Shown one piece after another: positions 34,348 to 42,459 of a stretch of 64,000 nt of DNA. A program made the translations under genes and the position numbers. A model generated the notes under the pieces. That model saw only the letters and a list, made by a program, of their open reading frames with translations. It was not told where the DNA came from and did no database searches. The stretch is from Firmicutes bacterium UBA5493 (GTDB taxonomy: Bacteria > Bacillota > Limnochordia > Darwinibacteriales > Darwinibacteriaceae): contig DIPH01000001.1 of NCBI GenBank assembly GCA_002424045.1, positions 12,790 through 76,789 on the forward strand, given 5' to 3'. How positions within the stretch are numbered: the first letter of the stretch is position 1; every line of letters starts with the position of its first letter.

Positions 34348-35484
34348 TTGAAACGAGCGGTACAAACTACATGCGTTTTAGTTTTAATTTCGGTCTTATT
34401 CCTTGCTTTACTACTAAGCGGTAGTGTTTTAGCTTCTGCACCTCCTCAGGATGATTCAGTCATCTATCGAGGGCGTATACTCGATGTTGCGCCCATTGAG
34501 CCACAACCCTACGACGAGGATAGTTGGGAGAACCAAATCATAACAATGCATCTATTATCTGGACCGCACCAAGGCGAGACTATCCAAATCCTCCATACCC
34601 TCACGGGCCATCCCTATTATGATCTAGTGGTCAAAGAGGGCGACCGCGTGGTGTTAGAAGCTGATTTCAGCGGCACCGAGCCAGAGTATTTCTTAAGCGA
34701 TTTTTCAAGAAAAACACCCCTGGCCGTTATCACCATCCTTTTTATCCTCTCCATTGTGTTCATCGGAGGCCGCCAAGGAGTTAAGGCCGTCATCTCCCTC
34801 GTTGGCATGGGCATAGTGATCTTAACCATGATCCTTCCTCTGGTCTTAAGGGGCCATAATCCCATTGTGGTAACGGTGGGATTATCCTCGGTTCTTACCG
34901 GACTTTTTATCCTCCTTGTCGCCGGTTACAGCAAAAAGACTGCTGCAGCCGTGTGCGGAACTGTAGGAGGCCTTGTGACGGCGGGAATTCTTGCCTACAT
35001 CAGTGGCAAAGCCAGTTACCTCACGGGGCTCGCCTCAAGCGAAGCGCAGATGTTGCAGTACATGGACTCGTCCATTGACTTTCAAGGCTTGCTCTTCTCC
35101 GGCATGATCATTGGTGCCCTAGGCGCGATTTTAGACGTTGGGATCAGTATTGCATCTGCCATGGAGCAAATAAAAGAAGCCGATCCCACAACCGACTTTA
35201 AGACGCTTTTCTCCAGGGGCATTTTGGTGGGCAGAGATCTAATCGCCACCATGTCCAACACCCTAATTCTGGCCTATGTTGGTTCTTCTCTCCCTTTATT
35301 GCTCCTTTTCCAGGCAAGCCAAAGTAGCTGGAGTGAAGTTTTGAACCTAGATATGGTGGCCTCTGAAATCATCCGGGCCATGACCGGGAGTATTGGCTTG
35401 ACCTTAGCAATTCCCATCACCGCTCTTGTCTCTGCTCTGCTCCTGGTCAAGCCTCAAGACAAAGGCCAAGATTTGGGCAACTAA
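34348..35484 (+). CDS. YibE/F-like membrane protein
   Basis: About 378 residues: a signal-like hydrophobic N-terminus, an extracytoplasmic OB-like domain (about 30-120) and roughly seven membrane helices. The GGRQGVKAVISLVGMGIVI stretch and GALGAILDVGISIASAM stretch are hallmarks of the YibE/F family, whose role is not established (a transport role is often suggested). The TTG at 34348 is chosen because GGGGGGT lies 6 bases upstream. Its last 81 bases overlap the convergent FlhB-C-like gene. A TGTCGAA sequence lies at 34304-34310 upstream. Confidence 0.85.
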   Translation: MKRAVQTTCVLVLISVLFLALLLSGSVLASAPPQDDSVIYRGRILDVAPIEPQPYDEDSWENQIITMHLLSGPHQGETIQILHTLTGHPYYDLVVKEGDRVVLEADFSGTEPEYFLSDFSRKTPLAVITILFILSIVFIGGRQGVKAVISLVGMGIVILTMILPLVLRGHNPIVVTVGLSSVLTGLFILLVAGYSKKTAAAVCGTVGGLVTAGILAYISGKASYLTGLASSEAQMLQYMDSSIDFQGLLFSGMIIGALGAILDVGISIASAMEQIKEADPTTDFKTLFSRGILVGRDLIATMSNTLILAYVGSSLPLLLLFQASQSSWSEVLNLDMVASEIIRAMTGSIGLTLAIPITALVSALLLVKPQDKGQDLGN

Positions 35485-35685
35485 CCCATAGAGTTCAGGT
35501 GGAACTTCCGAACCCACTGGTAGCTCAGCCAGAGCCTCCACTAACTCAGAATGCTCATAAAAAGGTATCTGGTTCTTAGCCGCTATCTCCATGACTTTCT
35601 CTGCTAAATAACCTTGCCCTGAAGCCACCACTTCTGGGGCTTGGTTTTTCTGGCGGTCATAGCGTAATGCCACTGCCTTGCGCAT
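35404..35685 (-). CDS. FlhB C-terminal domain-like protein (YlqH type)
   Basis: A 93-residue protein matching only the cytoplasmic C-terminal domain of the flagellar/type III export switch protein FlhB. It shows AVALRYDRQKNQAPEVVASG, where FlhB has the autocleaving NPTH; here that motif is absent (NQAPEV instead). Such stand-alone proteins (B. subtilis YlqH) pair with a FliK-like partner, as here. It overlaps that partner by 29 bases and the convergent YibE/F gene by 81. No flagellar genes are seen, so a flagellar role is doubtful. Confidence 0.85.
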   Translation of the reverse strand: MRKAVALRYDRQKNQAPEVVASGQGYLAEKVMEIAAKNQIPFYEHSELVEALAELPVGSEVPPELYGLVAQILAFVLRLDQEQSRDKSGDGNC

Positions 35686-36736
35686 TGTCCCATCCCCTAA
35701 CTGTTAGCTCCCTGGGATTCCAGCCAGAAGCACCCAATTCTTGTTCCAATTCTTCCAGGGCCTCCTCTGCACGTTCTAGATGCTCCCCAACCTTCAGAGT
35801 AACCGCCACAGTGTTGCCTCGCACCAAAAGCTCTGCCCCTACCAAACCCAAAGTGGAGGTTGGAATCTCAAGCTCCAACCAGAAACTCCCTCGCTCATCA
35901 CCTTCTTCCTTCAAGCTGTCTTCATCCCTTGTAATCCGTACCCAAGCGGCATGAAGATCGTCTTTGCGCAAGAAAGGCAACGCCAGTACATATTCCAACT
36001 GGTTTGGGTTACTTTGCCTGCCCAGTAAAGACTCTACAAAGCGCTCTTCCACAAGAAGGCGAGCCAGTGCCTTGAAAGTCTCGCCCTCGGAAAACCTGTT
36101 GTTCCAGCGAGCACGGCTCTCCAAACTTGGACGTTCCAAGATCTCCTGAAGATCAGGAGGAAGACTGTCCCTGGCCCCTGCGAGGATGGCATCGCCAAGA
36201 GGTCTAGCTTTCAACTGCGTCACCATGGCCAGAAGTTCTGGTTTGAGGGGAAACTTGGCCTGCAAGACCAAGAAAGCTTCTTCTAGTTGCCCCTCTTCAG
36301 CCCAGGGAAGTAGAGACCACACTAGGGGCTCCTGCAGGGGAAACCCCCTCTCCATAAGACCCTGGGCCACAAGGACGGCCTCCTCTGTAGGGGGGATATT
36401 TAGCTCTACTAGGACCTGCTCGATTTGCTTAGAATTTAGCCCTGGCTGCCCCGCCGAGACCTCCACAGATGGTTGGTGGGGAAGCCTCTTCAAAGCAACG
36501 CTGGCACCTTCCTGCGTGAGCTCCACAAGCTGTCCCGGAGCTAAAGAACGCCCCTGCAAGGGCAACTCCACTTCGACTTCTTCATTCTGCAAGAAAACAA
36601 AAACGGAGGAAGGCGTGAAGCGCCTCACTATACCACGGAGAACATCCTGTTCAGCCAAAAGTTTGAGCAGGGTGTTGACCATGTTGTTTGAGGGTTGATT
36701 CGGTTTGCCACCTGACGAGTGAATGTTAATGCGCAT
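35657..36736 (-). CDS. FliK-like (YlqG-type) protein of unknown function
   Basis: A 359-residue soluble protein. The last 100 residues (FWLELEIPTSTLGLVGAEL and the EALEELEQELGASGW stretch) resemble the C-terminal domain of the flagellar hook-length protein FliK, as in B. subtilis YlqG. The N-terminal part is helical and unassigned. The ATG at 36736 follows GGGAGGGAG. Paired with the FlhB-C-like gene, which echoes the FliK-FlhB interaction of the flagellar switch, but outside any visible flagellar locus. Confidence 0.75.
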   Translation of the reverse strand: MRINIHSSGGKPNQPSNNMVNTLLKLLAEQDVLRGIVRRFTPSSVFVFLQNEEVEVELPLQGRSLAPGQLVELTQEGASVALKRLPHQPSVEVSAGQPGLNSKQIEQVLVELNIPPTEEAVLVAQGLMERGFPLQEPLVWSLLPWAEEGQLEEAFLVLQAKFPLKPELLAMVTQLKARPLGDAILAGARDSLPPDLQEILERPSLESRARWNNRFSEGETFKALARLLVEERFVESLLGRQSNPNQLEYVLALPFLRKDDLHAAWVRITRDEDSLKEEGDERGSFWLELEIPTSTLGLVGAELLVRGNTVAVTLKVGEHLERAEEALEELEQELGASGWNPRELTVRGWDNAQGSGITL

Positions 36737-36756
36737 TCTTCTCCCTCCCACAGCAT

Positions 36757-38007
36757 CTACTCTCTAACAAGCATTAGGACCTGACGGAGCGTAAGACGCT
36801 TCCCGTACATCAAAATTCCAATGCGATAAATCTTCCCGGATATCCAGGCACCAACGAGCACAGAGACCAGCAAAACGAGTACGGAGGCAATGACCTCCAT
36901 TAGTGACGGACTTCCCAACACAATGCGGGAAAACATGACCATAGGTGATGTGAATGGAATCAGAGATGTGGCTACGGCAAATCCGCTATTGGGATTCAGG
37001 AATGAAATGTAGGCACCAAAAAAGCCGACCATAATCAACATCATGATAATGGTAACAACCTGGCTGACTTCTTCCACTCGCGACACAAGGGCTCCCGCGG
37101 CTGCGAAAATTGAGGCATAGAGAAAATAGCCCAAGACAAAGTAGAGACCAAACCACAATACGGTGTCGAGGGGAATTGTGCTGAGGGGCTCACTGATCCC
37201 AAGCATCATCCCTAAGGCACCAGAGCTACCCATGGTGTTCATAAGCAGACCGGTGCCAATCCAGATGAAGAATTGCAAAAGGCCCAAAGAACCTACACCT
37301 ATAATCTTTCCCAACATCAATTCCAGTGGTTTCACTGTGGAAACCATCACTTCCATAATGCGTGAACTTTTCTCTTCTGCCACGCCAGAGGCCACCATAT
37401 TACCGTACATAATCAGGGCCATGTAAATCATAAACAGCAAGAAGTAGGCCAATACCATGGCCTGGGCATGAGCAGCACTGTCCACCTCTTCCCCGTCCTC
37501 ACCTAAGGGAGACACCTCCCGGATTCGGAAATCAGCCGGGCTAAAAAGGCTCGACACATCTTCCGCGGACAGTCCCAAACGCACAGCATTGTGGCGGCTG
37601 ACCGCTAAATTAAGGATATTTTCAATTTCATCATTTAACATCATGTTGCTCGCATCAGCTGTGACGAGAGTGTATAGAGGACCATCTACAAGCAAGAGAC
37701 CCGATAATCCTTCATCAAGAACCATACGATATGCTTCCCGCTCGTCGAGATCACTTCCTGAGCGCACCGTGAAGCCGTCCCTTTCCACACTCACCTGCTG
37801 TAAAAAGGGAAATATACTGCTTTTTCCAGGCTGTTCATAGACCACGAGATCAATCTGTCCTGGAGTAATGCTAGCAGAAAAGCGTTCGATCAAGGGGGGC
37901 AGAAACGACAAGCCCACAAAAACCAGTACACCGAGTATTGTTGTAATAATATAGGCGGTTCCCTTAACCCTGGAGGTAAACTCGCGTTTCACCAAGACAG
38001 GTATCAT
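36757..38007 (-). CDS. ABC-2 type export permease (NatB/YhaP-like)
   Basis: A 416-residue permease: one membrane helix near residue 20, a large extracytoplasmic domain (about 45-180) and six further helices to the C-terminus. EEKSSRIMEVMVSTVKPLELMLGKI near residue 230 is the hallmark of the NatB/YhaP family. Probable partner of the ATPase gene that ends at 38010. The ATG at 38007 lies 7 bases after GGGGG; a GTG two codons earlier overlaps the upstream stop codon. NatAB exports Na+ in B. subtilis; the substrate here is unknown. Confidence 0.9.
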   Translation of the reverse strand: MIPVLVKREFTSRVKGTAYIITTILGVLVFVGLSFLPPLIERFSASITPGQIDLVVYEQPGKSSIFPFLQQVSVERDGFTVRSGSDLDEREAYRMVLDEGLSGLLLVDGPLYTLVTADASNMMLNDEIENILNLAVSRHNAVRLGLSAEDVSSLFSPADFRIREVSPLGEDGEEVDSAAHAQAMVLAYFLLFMIYMALIMYGNMVASGVAEEKSSRIMEVMVSTVKPLELMLGKIIGVGSLGLLQFFIWIGTGLLMNTMGSSGALGMMLGISEPLSTIPLDTVLWFGLYFVLGYFLYASIFAAAGALVSRVEEVSQVVTIIMMLIMVGFFGAYISFLNPNSGFAVATSLIPFTSPMVMFSRIVLGSPSLMEVIASVLVLLVSVLVGAWISGKIYRIGILMYGKRLTLRQVLMLVRE

Positions 38008-38009
38008 GC

Positions 38010-38906
38010 TCACGCCCCCACACCTACCTTCTCCACAAAGATCTGATCAAGGGATGGTTCTACTAATTCAAAGCGAAGCACTTGCCCCGCCTGCATAGCT
38101 TCCCTCAGTACGTAATTAGGATCAACGCCCTCTCCTAAGCGAAACTCTTGGAAATCCGCACGGGAGGTCAAAAGCTCCATCCCCGGTATCTTATACCAGA
38201 AATCTTCGTTACCTTCCAGAGAAATCCTCAGGATCTGTCTGCCCATGGATCTTTTGATCTGTCTCAGGTTACCGTGCAAAACCAGGCGCCCCCGATCGAT
38301 CAAGACAATATCCTCGCAAATCTCTTCCACTTGATCCATGCGATGGCTGGAGAAAATGATGGTTTTCCCCCTCTTATGGGATTCCAACAAAACCTCTTTG
38401 AGCAGTGCGGTATTCACTGGGTCTAAACCACTAAAGGGCTCGTCTAAGACCAGTAATTCAGGGTCGTGGAGCATGGTTCCGATGGTCTGAACTTTCTGTT
38501 GGTTGCCTTTAGACAGCTCTTCAATGCGTTTGTGGCGTAGTTCACCTAGATCAAAGCGATCGATCCAGCGTTCGGTCTCTATCTGGGCCTTGCGCTTGTC
38601 CAGTCCATGAATGCGTCCTAGAAACTCTAGATGCTCTGCCACTCGCATCTTAGGATAGAGTCCCCGTTCTTCCGGCAAGTAACCAAAGAAACCGCGACCT
38701 AATCGGCGGAAGGGCGTACCGTTCCAGGTCACTTGCCCTTCGTCGGGTCTAATAATGCCCAACACCACACGCATAGTCGTTGTCTTTCCCGCACCATTGG
38801 GCCCCAAAAAGCCAAAGAGGGATCCCCCTTGCACAGAGAAAGTCAAATTGTCCACCGCGGTGACATCCCGAAAACGCTTAGTAATCTCTGCTGCAATCAA
38901 TGACAT
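38010..38906 (-). CDS. ABC transporter ATP-binding protein (NatA/YhaQ-like)
   Basis: A 298-residue ATPase with Walker A GPNGAGKTT near 36, signature LSKGNQQKVQ near 132 and Walker B ELLVLDEPFSGLDP near 152, plus a C-terminal accessory domain (about 220-298). It powers the permease encoded next. The ATG at 38906 follows AGGAGGG; earlier in-frame codons overlap the ribosome binding site. It follows the RseC-like gene by 11 bases, making a three-gene operon. Confidence 0.93.
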   Translation of the reverse strand: MSLIAAEITKRFRDVTAVDNLTFSVQGGSLFGFLGPNGAGKTTTMRVVLGIIRPDEGQVTWNGTPFRRLGRGFFGYLPEERGLYPKMRVAEHLEFLGRIHGLDKRKAQIETERWIDRFDLGELRHKRIEELSKGNQQKVQTIGTMLHDPELLVLDEPFSGLDPVNTALLKEVLLESHKRGKTIIFSSHRMDQVEEICEDIVLIDRGRLVLHGNLRQIKRSMGRQILRISLEGNEDFWYKIPGMELLTSRADFQEFRLGEGVDPNYVLREAMQAGQVLRFELVEPSLDQIFVEKVGVGA

Positions 38907-38917
38907 AGCCTTCCCTC

Positions 38918-39337
38918 CTAGGAACAAGCTCGGGCAACAATTCGAAAATCCGCTTCATGATCATAGAAACGACGGGTAATCTTTCTGGCCACAATGGCAC
39001 CTAACAAAAGGCCTGCCACTGCACCGAGCCCCGCCTGGGGATCACTTCCCGTAATCAAACGAGTTACAAGATAACCAATAAAGAGGGATATGAAGGGGAC
39101 GCCGTATAACACTGCGATTGCCTTAATTAGGGGACCAATTTCGCCATCCAGAATGACTTCATCCCCTACCTCATACTGATTGCGGGTGTCACGTGTCCGC
39201 ACAATATAATCCTCGGGTGGTCTGTCTGGTGTGAGCCGAATGCACCCCTTACAGTTACCACAGGTACGGGCCGGATCTTGGATTTCGACCACCACTTCTT
39301 TATCGGTCTTCTCAATAACAACTCCCCTACGACGCAT
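38918..39337 (-). CDS. RseC/MucC-family membrane protein
   Basis: A 139-residue protein with an N-terminal soluble domain containing the cysteine cluster CGNCKGC (about residues 25-31) and two membrane helices (about 70-92 and 98-116). The family includes RseC of the SoxR-reducing system; in Clostridia such proteins often accompany Rnf-type electron transport, but no rnf genes are in the window. The ATG at 39337 follows AAAGGAGG. First gene of the operon with the NatAB-like transporter. Confidence 0.85.
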   Translation of the reverse strand: MRRRGVVIEKTDKEVVVEIQDPARTCGNCKGCIRLTPDRPPEDYIVRTRDTRNQYEVGDEVILDGEIGPLIKAIAVLYGVPFISLFIGYLVTRLITGSDPQAGLGAVAGLLLGAIVARKITRRFYDHEADFRIVARACS

Positions 39338-39371
39338 GGGAATCCTCCTTTCTCCAGATAAGAAAAAGCCC

Positions 39372-39400
39372 TTGCTAAAATCGAGAAACACTTGTATAAT
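39372..39400 (+). promoter_or_regulatory. Promoter of tRNA-Asp
   Basis: TTGCTA (39372-39377) and TATAAT (39395-39400) with a 17-base spacer, 11 bases upstream of the tRNA. Confidence 0.8.
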
Positions 39401-39411
39401 TAGTATTGCTT

Positions 39412-39488
39412 GGAGCCGTGGTGTAGTTGGTTAACACGTCGGCCTGTCACGCCGAAGATCGCGAGTTCGAGTCTCGTCGGTTCCGCCA
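39412..39488 (+). tRNA. tRNA-Asp (GUC anticodon)
   Basis: A 77-base gene with encoded CCA. Acceptor GGAGCCG pairs with CGGTTCC, anticodon GTC sits in CCTGTCACG, and the T arm is GAGTTCGAGTCTC. It stands alone between the RseC-like gene and serine dehydratase, with its own promoter and terminator. Confidence 0.96.
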
Positions 39489-39502
39489 TTTTTGCTTAAG
39501 TG

Positions 39503-39540
39503 CGATTTAGTGTCATGGATGACGCTAAATCGTCTTTTTT
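39503..39540 (+). terminator. Terminator after tRNA-Asp
   Basis: A stem of about 14 pairs (39503-39516 with 39519-39532, one G-T pair) followed by CTTTTTT. The T run overlaps the stop codon of the convergent sdaAA gene, so the stem may also limit sdaA transcripts. Confidence 0.88.
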
Positions 39541-40420
39541 ATAGGCGGTATTTTTCCCGCATTTCCTTGTAAAGTCTCTTACCCGTTGGGCTAGCGGCCA
39601 ATCCTCCCATAGAGGTCTCCCGCAAACTCTCCGGCATAGCCTTGCCAATTTGTTTCATGGCCACAACGGTTTCGTCATAGGGAATCACACCTGGAATCCC
39701 GGCTAAGGCCATATTCGCAGCCACAACTGCAGTCGTGGCCGAGGTCGCATTGCGCGTGACGCAAGGGACTTCAACGAGGGAAGCCAAGGGATCACACACC
39801 AAGCCCAAATGGCTTTGCAGCGCTAGGGAAGCCGCCCCAAAAACCTGTTCACCTGAACCGCCCATCAAATGGACAATGGCTCCTGCTGCCATGGCTGAGG
39901 CTACACCACATTCGCTTTGGCATCCAGCTTCGGCACCGCTAATGGGACCTTGGGAGGCGGACACGATCCCCACTCCACCCATAACCAAAAGGGCTTCAAT
40001 GAGTTCTTCGTCACTGCTACCCACTTCTTCGGCAACAGCAAGCATTGCGCCTGGAACAACGCCACAGGCTCCTGCAGTAGGGCAGGCCACAATTCTGCCT
40101 AAACCGGCATTATACTGTCCGACAGCCAAGGCATAGAGTATGACATTGTGGAAAAGAGAACCACCCAAAACCCGTCCCTCTCTACTGGCCTCGTTAAACA
40201 AGTGACCATAGCCGGTAATGATGTGGGTCCTCTCCCCTTTATCTTGAATGCCGTTTTCCACCGCAGCGCGCATCACCTTTAGTGTTTCCCGCATCTGCTT
40301 GCGCACCTCTTCACAAGACGTATTGCTACGAAACGCCTCGTATTCGGCAACAACCTGAGCGAGATCCTGATCGCGCTCCGTACACAGTTCTAGTAACTGA
40401 CTTGCACTGGTAATATCCAC
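39539..40420 (-). CDS. sdaAA: L-serine dehydratase, iron-sulfur-dependent, alpha subunit
   Basis: A 293-residue subunit of the [4Fe-4S] L-serine dehydratase that yields pyruvate and ammonia. Conserved cysteine stretches are CPTAGACGVVPG near residue 112, GCQSECGVASAMAAG near 167 and CDPLASLVEVPC near 210, which hold the cluster and active site. The two-subunit form is typical of Gram-positive anaerobes. It begins 10 bases after the beta-subunit gene. Serine degradation fits the amino-acid-fermenting life shown by the lysine operon. Confidence 0.96.
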   Translation of the reverse strand: MDITSASQLLELCTERDQDLAQVVAEYEAFRSNTSCEEVRKQMRETLKVMRAAVENGIQDKGERTHIITGYGHLFNEASREGRVLGGSLFHNVILYALAVGQYNAGLGRIVACPTAGACGVVPGAMLAVAEEVGSSDEELIEALLVMGGVGIVSASQGPISGAEAGCQSECGVASAMAAGAIVHLMGGSGEQVFGAASLALQSHLGLVCDPLASLVEVPCVTRNATSATTAVVAANMALAGIPGVIPYDETVVAMKQIGKAMPESLRETSMGGLAASPTGKRLYKEMREKYRL

Positions 40421-40430
40421 ACAAATCCCC

Positions 40431-41102
40431 CTAAAAACGCGGTAGTATTCTGACCACGATGACGCCAGGTATCCTCATCACATGTTGCAGCGCTAAATCT
40501 GGAATCAGATCATCCGTTTCGGCTAGTAATAGTGCCTTTGACCCACGGGTCTTACGGCTTACATCCAAAAATGCAATATTGATCCCATGAATGGCTAACA
40601 CCTTCGTGACTTCGGCGATCACTCCCGGTTCATCCCGGTGCATGGTCATAAGTGTTGTATATGTACCATCGACCCCTACGTCAAAACCGTTGACCTCAAA
40701 AATATTAATGCGTCCACCGCCCACCGAAGCCCCCGCGATCACTACCTTGTCTTCGGATCCTTCAGCCTGAATGCGCACCGAATTAGGGTGTACGTCTCCT
40801 AAATCGCCATGTTCAAACGTGTATTCTAAACCAGCTTCCTCTGCTATTTCTAGCGCATGGGGAATCCGTTCATCATCCATGGCCATCCCCAAGAGACCTG
40901 CAATGAGGGCCACATCTGTGCGATGCCCCCAGTAGGTAGCAGCAAAAGAACCATGGAGGGTGACCTGAGCCTTGGTAACATCTTTGCCAAGGATTCTCCG
41001 TGTGGCTAGACCCAAACGTACCGCTCCAGCCGTATGCGAGCTTGACGGGCCTACCATAATCGGACCAACAACATCAAACAAACCGATTCGTGCCATAGGC
41101 AT
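40431..41102 (-). CDS. sdaAB: L-serine dehydratase, iron-sulfur-dependent, beta subunit
   Basis: A 223-residue beta subunit. The N-terminal domain has DVVGPIMVGPSSSHTAGA near residue 10, and a C-terminal ACT domain (about 145-220) is a probable serine sensor. Two ATG codons, at 41102 and 41096, follow GAGGTG; the second begins the protein MARIGLFDVVGP as family members do, so the true start may be two codons in. A 14-base tandem repeat lies just upstream. Confidence 0.95.
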   Translation of the reverse strand: MPMARIGLFDVVGPIMVGPSSSHTAGAVRLGLATRRILGKDVTKAQVTLHGSFAATYWGHRTDVALIAGLLGMAMDDERIPHALEIAEEAGLEYTFEHGDLGDVHPNSVRIQAEGSEDKVVIAGASVGGGRINIFEVNGFDVGVDGTYTTLMTMHRDEPGVIAEVTKVLAIHGINIAFLDVSRKTRGSKALLLAETDDLIPDLALQHVMRIPGVIVVRILPRF

Positions 41103-41117
41103 TCATCACCTCAATTC

Positions 41118-41145
41118 ATCATACACTTTTTATCATACACTTTTT
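41118..41145. repeat. Tandem 14-bp repeat upstream of sdaAB
   Basis: Two exact head-to-tail copies, 41118-41131 and 41132-41145, of a 14-base unit (ATCATACACTTTTT on the plus strand). They end 16 bases before the sdaAB start, in the region where its promoter or leader would be. Confidence 0.8.
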
Positions 41146-41168
41146 CCTGTATGTTTTCTACACCAACT

Positions 41169-41208
41169 AAAAAGTCCCTAGCTAACCCATCTTTGGTTAG
41201 CCAAGGAC
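41169..41208 (-). terminator. Terminator after the small cysteine protein gene
   Basis: Minus-strand stem of about 14 positions with two mismatches (41174-41187 with 41195-41208), followed by TTTTT, six bases after the stop codon of the gene at 41215. Confidence 0.8.
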
Positions 41209-41214
41209 TCTTTC

Positions 41215-41427
41215 TTACGTTTGATCCAAATTGGTGAGTTGTTCCCAGAAAATGTCCAGCTCACATGTTTCTTCCTCGCCTTGCCAGTGTAGGCAGCTCT
41301 CACAACTTCGTTCTGCATCCCCATCTTCTGCATCATAGGCACTACACGTTTGTCCAACATGACGCATTTCCATTAAACTCGGCACAGGCAACAGCTCCTC
41401 TTGCTCCTTTTTAGCTAGTATGACCAT
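41215..41427 (-). CDS. Small Cys-rich protein of unknown function
   Basis: Up to 70 residues. The C-terminal half has five cysteines, including CESCLHW and a later CELDIFWE, and looks like a small metal-binding or redox protein. The start is uncertain: the first ATG (41427) has no ribosome binding site, while GTG or TTG codons about 12-13 codons in lie after AAGAGGAG. The gene has its own terminator, which supports it being real. I do not recognise a named family. Confidence 0.6.
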   Translation of the reverse strand: MVILAKKEQEELLPVPSLMEMRHVGQTCSAYDAEDGDAERSCESCLHWQGEEETCELDIFWEQLTNLDQT

Positions 41428-41433
41428 TGGCCG

Positions 41434-41468
41434 AAAAAGTATGAAAGGGTCTCCCTAGGGAGACCCTT
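41434..41468 (-). terminator. Terminator of the FMN-binding protein gene
   Basis: Perfect 11-pair palindromic stem (41445-41455 with 41458-41468) followed on the minus strand by TTTCATAC and TTTTT, 17 bases after the stop codon. Confidence 0.85.
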
Positions 41469-41484
41469 CTCATTGTAGCGTGAC

Positions 41485-42426
41485 TTAGTTAACTGCATCT
41501 TCCACTGCAGCTAGAACCGCTTTACTGGTAACTGTAGCTCCGCTTACGGCATCTACAGGACCTTGTGCTTCGATGATGGCTGAGGGAAGTGTCTCCAAGG
41601 CGCTATTGGCAATAAAGGGGGTTTCGCTATTCTCTACAATTACGATTTCGGTGATCTTACCCCCACTGACTGTTACATCAAGGACAAGCTCTCCACCAAA
41701 GCCTTGAGCGCTGCCGCGATGTGTACCATCGCCTACATTAATTTCAAATGCTGTACTGGTGACAGTCTCTTCCTCTTCGGCAGGTTCTTCCACAACACCT
41801 GTACCAGTTAGCGCGTTCTCCACAGCTTCGATAAGGGCCATGCTCGTATATGTTGCGCCACTTACCACTTCAACATGGGCACTTTGGGTTTGTACAATGG
41901 TCGCAGTCAGTTCCTCAATAGCTGCGTCAGCCACAAAGGGGGTTTCCTGGTGCGGCCTCACCGTGACATCGCTGATTTTTCCGTCACTAATGGTCACATC
42001 CACAATCAAGTCACCGCCGAAACCTTGGGCACTACCGGCATAAACTCCATCTTCATACTTTCCTTGGGCCTTCTGTAAAGCCTGTTCCACAGCTGTCAAA
42101 AGAGCTTGGCTTGTGACTGTGGCGCCGCTCACGGCTTGAACATTAATACTTTGGGATTGTACGATACTCGCTGTTAATTCCTCGATAGCTGATTCTGCAA
42201 CAAAGGGTGTTTCCTGGTGCGGTCTCACCTTGACATCACTGATTTTTCCACCACTAATGGCCACATCTACGACTAAGTCACCGCCGAAACCTTTAGCCGT
42301 ACCAGCATAGACGCCGTCTCTCATTACATCGGCCTGGGTCGACATAGACCAAACCACAGCGGACACTAAAAGCAAACCAATGAATAATACCAAACTAATG
42401 TTTCTCCTCGTGCGCATTGTAAGCAC
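41485..42426 (-). CDS. Secreted protein with three FMN-binding domains
   Basis: A 313-residue protein with an N-terminal signal/anchor helix (about 9-28) and three tandem FMN_bind domains at about 37-118, 127-208 and 234-313. Each begins with a GFGG(D/E)L block and ends with the flavinylation motif SGATxT: Ser100-Thr105, Ser189-Thr194 and Ser295-Thr300. In this family an ApbE transferase attaches FMN to the motif's second threonine, giving an extracellular electron carrier. Domains 1 and 2 are nearly identical over long stretches; domain 3, after an acidic linker (VEEPAEEEE), has diverged. The GTG at 42426 follows AAGGGGG by 7 bases. No apbE is in the window. Confidence 0.92.
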   Translation of the reverse strand: MLTMRTRRNISLVLFIGLLLVSAVVWSMSTQADVMRDGVYAGTAKGFGGDLVVDVAISGGKISDVKVRPHQETPFVAESAIEELTASIVQSQSINVQAVSGATVTSQALLTAVEQALQKAQGKYEDGVYAGSAQGFGGDLIVDVTISDGKISDVTVRPHQETPFVADAAIEELTATIVQTQSAHVEVVSGATYTSMALIEAVENALTGTGVVEEPAEEEETVTSTAFEINVGDGTHRGSAQGFGGELVLDVTVSGGKITEIVIVENSETPFIANSALETLPSAIIEAQGPVDAVSGATVTSKAVLAAVEDAVN

Positions 42427-42459
42427 TAGTAAACCCCCTTATATTTCTAATGATTCTAG

